Under the pieces are notes generated by a model. That model had not been told where the DNA came from, did no database searches, and saw only the letters and a program-made list of their open reading frames with translations. Of a stretch of DNA of 64,000 bases, positions 60,718-64,000 are shown in pieces. This stretch comes from Haliotis asinina (taxonomy: Eukaryota; Mollusca; Gastropoda; Lepetellida; Haliotidae). A program made the position numbers and the translations under genes. The DNA is taken from contig NC_090290.1 in assembly GCF_037392515.1 (NCBI RefSeq), positions 55,006,753 to 55,070,752 of the forward strand. The letters are read 5' to 3'. Positions within the stretch are counted from its first letter, which is position 1, and the number at the start of each line of letters is the position of its first letter.

Positions 60718-60968
60718 TTATGGTGTCGATGCAATCTTCTCCCAAGCAGGATGGGAACCTATGACCTGACTGAAGCCACTTCTATAATATGTTCGACAGA
60801 CAGTGTCACGAAATGTGAAAAATGTGCATCCATAGCGTCTGAGGCACGAGTCCGCGCAGTCAAGAACGTTGGCACCAAAACCGGAAGTCAGGAGAGAAGA
60901 CCCTTCGGTTGCAGACCTTGCAACACGAACGAAGGCCACAGTGTTGTTTATACACGGTGCGACTGTAT
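60718..60968 (-). CDS. terminal exon of a PAN/apple-domain protein (partial gene)
   Basis: The minus-strand exon begins after the acceptor CCTTCTCTCTACAG at 60968 and ends at TAA (60718-60720). It encodes TVAPCINNTVAFVRVARSAT ... DCADSCLRRYGCTFFTF ... VCRTYYRSGF ... ending IASTP: ~83 residues with six cysteines in the C...C...C..C...C pattern of PAN/apple modules, as in the neighbour at 53402 (CAVDCVNMDDCAAFFY). Upstream exons, including any signal peptide, are not identified and may lie beyond 61 kb. Orientation is tail-to-tail with the mucin-like gene, suggesting a local PAN-domain family. Confidence 0.65.
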
Positions 60969-61014
60969 CTGTAGAGAGAAGGCATTGCTGATCGTATATA
61001 TAAGCACAAAAGAT

Positions 61015-62089
61015 AGTGAGTGAGTAAGTTAGAATTTACAGTCATATCGTCAATATTTCAGCCATATCTTGACTAAAAGAGGTTATAAAGGATTATGAAT
61101 TCAAATAGCGATTTAATGCTGTTTGAATAATTTGTCAATGAAAACGGTAAACCTATTGAAAAATATTGTTTTCTCAGTCACTTCCAAAGTTGTGACACGT
61201 TTTTAAGATTTGGAGTTAACTTTGTCCGCTGTTGATATTTTGAAAGTGATAAAATACCTTATTTCACAGAAATAGTTTTACAAAAAGTTATGTTTGGCAT
61301 GAAATTTTTTTCCATGTATGCATGAGGCGTCATACTCTGTGATTAGAGAATACACATGAACATCAATTAAGCAGCATTTGAATCCAAAGGCAATGTTTAG
61401 AGTTTGTTCCAAACAGACGAATAATCACATAATGGAATACACCTGCGCAACACGTGCTTCACACAATATCTCAGAAACTATGGTTCCTATTTTCACGTGA
61501 CTTCAAGGCACCGATTTAAGAAATAGTGTCAGTTTAAATTTCAGAATGTTCATTACAGTCTTATGAACTGCTTTAGGAGACAAGAAACAACTAAGCTTTT
61601 CTTGACAAAGAAAGACATCGACCTGCAGAAAACTGACGATGGCAAGATCCTGGCAAACTGGCATCCAGGAACAACATCAGTGCTAAACTGAACATTAACG
61701 ACACGGTCATTGAAACCGATGACTTGATCCAGCAGTAGGTAGTGAGAATCTATCTGCACGACTAACTGCATGACGAGACGCGCACAATGCACTTTGAAGT
61801 TTACGGTGTAGACCCTCGGAGAGCAATAGAAATTATTTTTATAAAATGAGAAAGTCTCGTGTAGAAGATTCAAATCTGACCTGCATAATCAAAGACTGAA
61901 CAGACGAAATGATTCTACCCACAACCCAGCTATATTCTGGAAATAAATTCGTTCATTTAGAAAGAGATCAAATCCTAAAAGTAATATTTCAAAAAGTGAA
62001 TGGATGACATATTTCAAGATAGTCTTTTTCTAATGATGCCGTTTCTTTTCAAGTGATGGATGAAGATATTACGTTTATAAGTGTTTAAT
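61015..62089. other. no gene seen; repeat-family start
   Basis: GTGAGTGAGTAAGTTAGAATT with CAATATTTCAGCCATATCTTG at 61016-61070 is the opening of repeat family D or a relative. The 106-codon minus-strand frame at 61553-61873 has no recognisable domain. Confidence 0.45.
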
Positions 62090-63660
62090 ACTGTATTTGA
62101 AAGTGTTTCGTTTCCAGAAAGTTGATCAGTTATCGTCCCTATACAAAAAGGAGGCTCAAGACAATCCATATAATTATAGAGGCACATCTTTAATGAATGG
62201 TATTGGCAAAATATTTACAACTGTTTAAAATAACAGAATCTCAAACTGGTCAAATCTAAGGAACTGCATTTCTGAATGCCAGTCGGCTTTTAGAAAAGAT
62301 TATTCAGCTACTGGCCATATCTTTACACTATATGCAATAATACAAGAGTGTCTGTCGTGTAATATACACAAACTCTAGTTAGCATTTGGTGACCTTAAGA
62401 AAGCCTTTGCCTCTGTGGATTGTTGGAAATTATGACAGTGCTTATGAAAGTCTGGCCTACATGGGAAAATGTATTCTGTTTTAAAATCTGTGTATTTGGA
62501 TATTATATCATGTGCTCGTTGTGGTGATGATGCTTCCGACTTTTCGACTGTCCCATGGGAGTTAGGTAAGGGTGTATTTTAAACCCTATATTGTTTTCCT
62601 TCTTCACAAGCGAACTGTTACGATATTTCAAATTCAGGTAAACATGGGGTGTAAATGTTTCCAAATGTGATTGAAATGTTATTCCCCCTTTTTATCGATG
62701 ATGTTATTGTAGTGTCAGATACTACTGTAGGTCTACAACACCAACTTATTATGGAACGCTATACAAATGGATGGAAAGTATTAATTTTGTTCATTTTGAA
62801 AAAAGAAACCAACCACGTGGTTATCTTGGTGTAGTGTTTTCCCATACCATGAACTTTGAAATGAGCGTTATAGGCCAGAAATGACGTGTCAAGAAAGTTC
62901 TTATTAATGACATGTGACATTCCCAAAACCTTGGAATTTTAACCCCGAAAATATATCTTAAAGTGTTTGATGCACAAATCCAACCGATTCTGCTCCATGG
63001 GTCTGAAATGTGAGGATTCCAACGTCATGAGTGTCTAGAGAAATTACACCTTTTAGCGGCTAAAACATTTTTATAGCAACACCAACTTGTATGGCTTATT
63101 GAGAATGCGGAAGATATCCGATATATATGAATTTAAAAATCAGATGTTTAAAGTATTCGATTAGGTTAAAGATCCTTGGAATGCACCAACAAAGAATCCC
63201 AAAACTAACATAAAACATGCTTGTATTTTTGGTTGATAGGGGTAAGACAGCATGACTGTCCCATATGAAAAACCTTTTATAAGGGCAGACGAGTTTCAAT
63301 AAAGAGACGTTTAATGATATGTCCATTATGTACCTCGGCCATAGAAGATGATCTTCTCTTCTGTTTTGCATGGCCACATTATGGTGATTTATGAAAAAAA
63401 AATATATCCCAATAACTACCTTTCGAAATATCAATGTTTCCAAAAATGAAAATGGAAATACGTAATCTTGCACTCCGTGTACTAGTAACCATGCTGTTAT
63501 CCTTAGAAGCAATATCTTATTTGTAATTTCTTAAGTAAAATGTCTATAACATGTACTGATAATATACTTGTATTACTTGTGTATGGGCCGGAGGTTTTAT
63601 GTACAGTAAATATCTTGGTCTTGTCTATCTTTGCCGCCAAGGAGGCTGCGGGCTTCTGGC
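62090..63660 (+). mobile_element. decayed LINE (jockey/CR1/RTE-like reverse transcriptase)
   Basis: In shifting frames on the plus strand: IVPIYKKGG-like start (QKGGSRQ...NPYNYRGTSLMNGIGKIFT), SECQSAFRKDYSATGHIFTL, AFGDLKKAFASVD, FPLFIDDVIVVSDTTVGLQ (the catalytic block, with DD), YLGVVFSHTMN, VFDAQIQPILLHGSEM, and a C-terminal CPLCTSAIEDDLLFCFAWP. This is the usual order of a molluscan APE-type LINE reverse transcriptase. Many stops and frame changes; old. The upstream endonuclease part is missing. Confidence 0.8.
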
Positions 63661-64000
63661 CTTAGGGAACAGGTTGACATATTCGGAAACGTTTAGCTAG
63701 GTTCAGTAAATTGATATTTAACGTCACGTCGGTAATATTTTCAGTCGGTAAAATTTCAGCTTGGTTCAGGTCCATAGGAAACCTCAAGGACATGGCGTAC
63801 AGATCACTGGCCTGATGCTATCCTCTGCACAACTAACGCTGAAAATGGCTTCCAAAGCACACGCCACAACATGTATCGTTTGCAACTTATAAAAACGGGT
63901 GGTGCTTTATTAGCGCACCACTTTATTATTATATGTGTATATATCATACTTACATCACATGTTCATAAATGATCGTTGTTTCCTTTTCAAAAGATTCGCT
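63661..64000. other. no gene seen
   Basis: A weak repeat fragment (ATATTTAACGTCACGTCGGTAA) lies near 63712-63735; nothing else was recognised up to the window edge. Confidence 0.45.

Overview
The window looks like genomic DNA of a gastropod mollusc, most likely an abalone-like vetigastropod. This is inferred from content: AT-rich DNA, spliced genes with GT-AG introns, AATAAA signals, and many tRNA-type SINEs whose 3' ends carry ACTCACTCACTC tails next to a TATAGCTGGAATATTGC block. I recall that repeat as typical of Haliotis. There is no sign of bacterial gene organisation.

Layout. 0.8-22.3 kb holds three minus-strand, intronless-CDS genes for Cys-loop ligand-gated ion channels of nicotinic-receptor type (790-2022, 8320-9549, 21103-22341). 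Next to the second and third lie copies of an unrecognised two-exon gene whose C-terminal part weakly resembles a SPRY/B30.2 beta-sandwich (12420-13920 and 38221-43586). Shared flanks show that '[channel + two-exon gene]' is an old duplicated block, roughly 7.4-18.7 kb and 20.3-46 kb. The second block was later enlarged by a 5'-truncated LINE of the R2 superclade (39409-43290, restriction-like endonuclease type, one in-frame stop) inside the intron. A very recent 3352-bp tandem duplication (32743-36094 / 36095-39446) then copied the terminal exon; one breakpoint is in the LINE's first bases and the other in a dead Tc1/mariner element.

46-53 kb is gene-poor: a second dead Tc1/mariner element, a 126-bp foldback element and tandem repeats. 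53402-58983 (+) carries a five-exon gene for a secreted 691-residue protein: signal peptide, PAN/apple-like domain, long Thr/Ala mucin domain, and a C-terminal discoidin-like domain resembling the N-terminal part of FBXL4. Two of its introns begin with tandem arrays whose unit is the end of the preceding exon plus its splice donor: a 13-copy ~90-bp array and a ~36-bp array. 60718-60968 (-) is the last exon of another PAN-domain gene, in tail-to-tail orientation. 62-63.7 kb is a decayed non-LTR retrotransposon.

Functionally there are two themes: an expanding family of ligand-gated channels co-duplicated with a putative secreted protein family, and PAN-domain mucus/extracellular proteins. I see no operon-like system, CRISPR array or genuine RNA gene. 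The strongest candidates for something new are the splice-donor-seeded repeat arrays, the duplicated terminal exon, and the unrecognised two-exon family.
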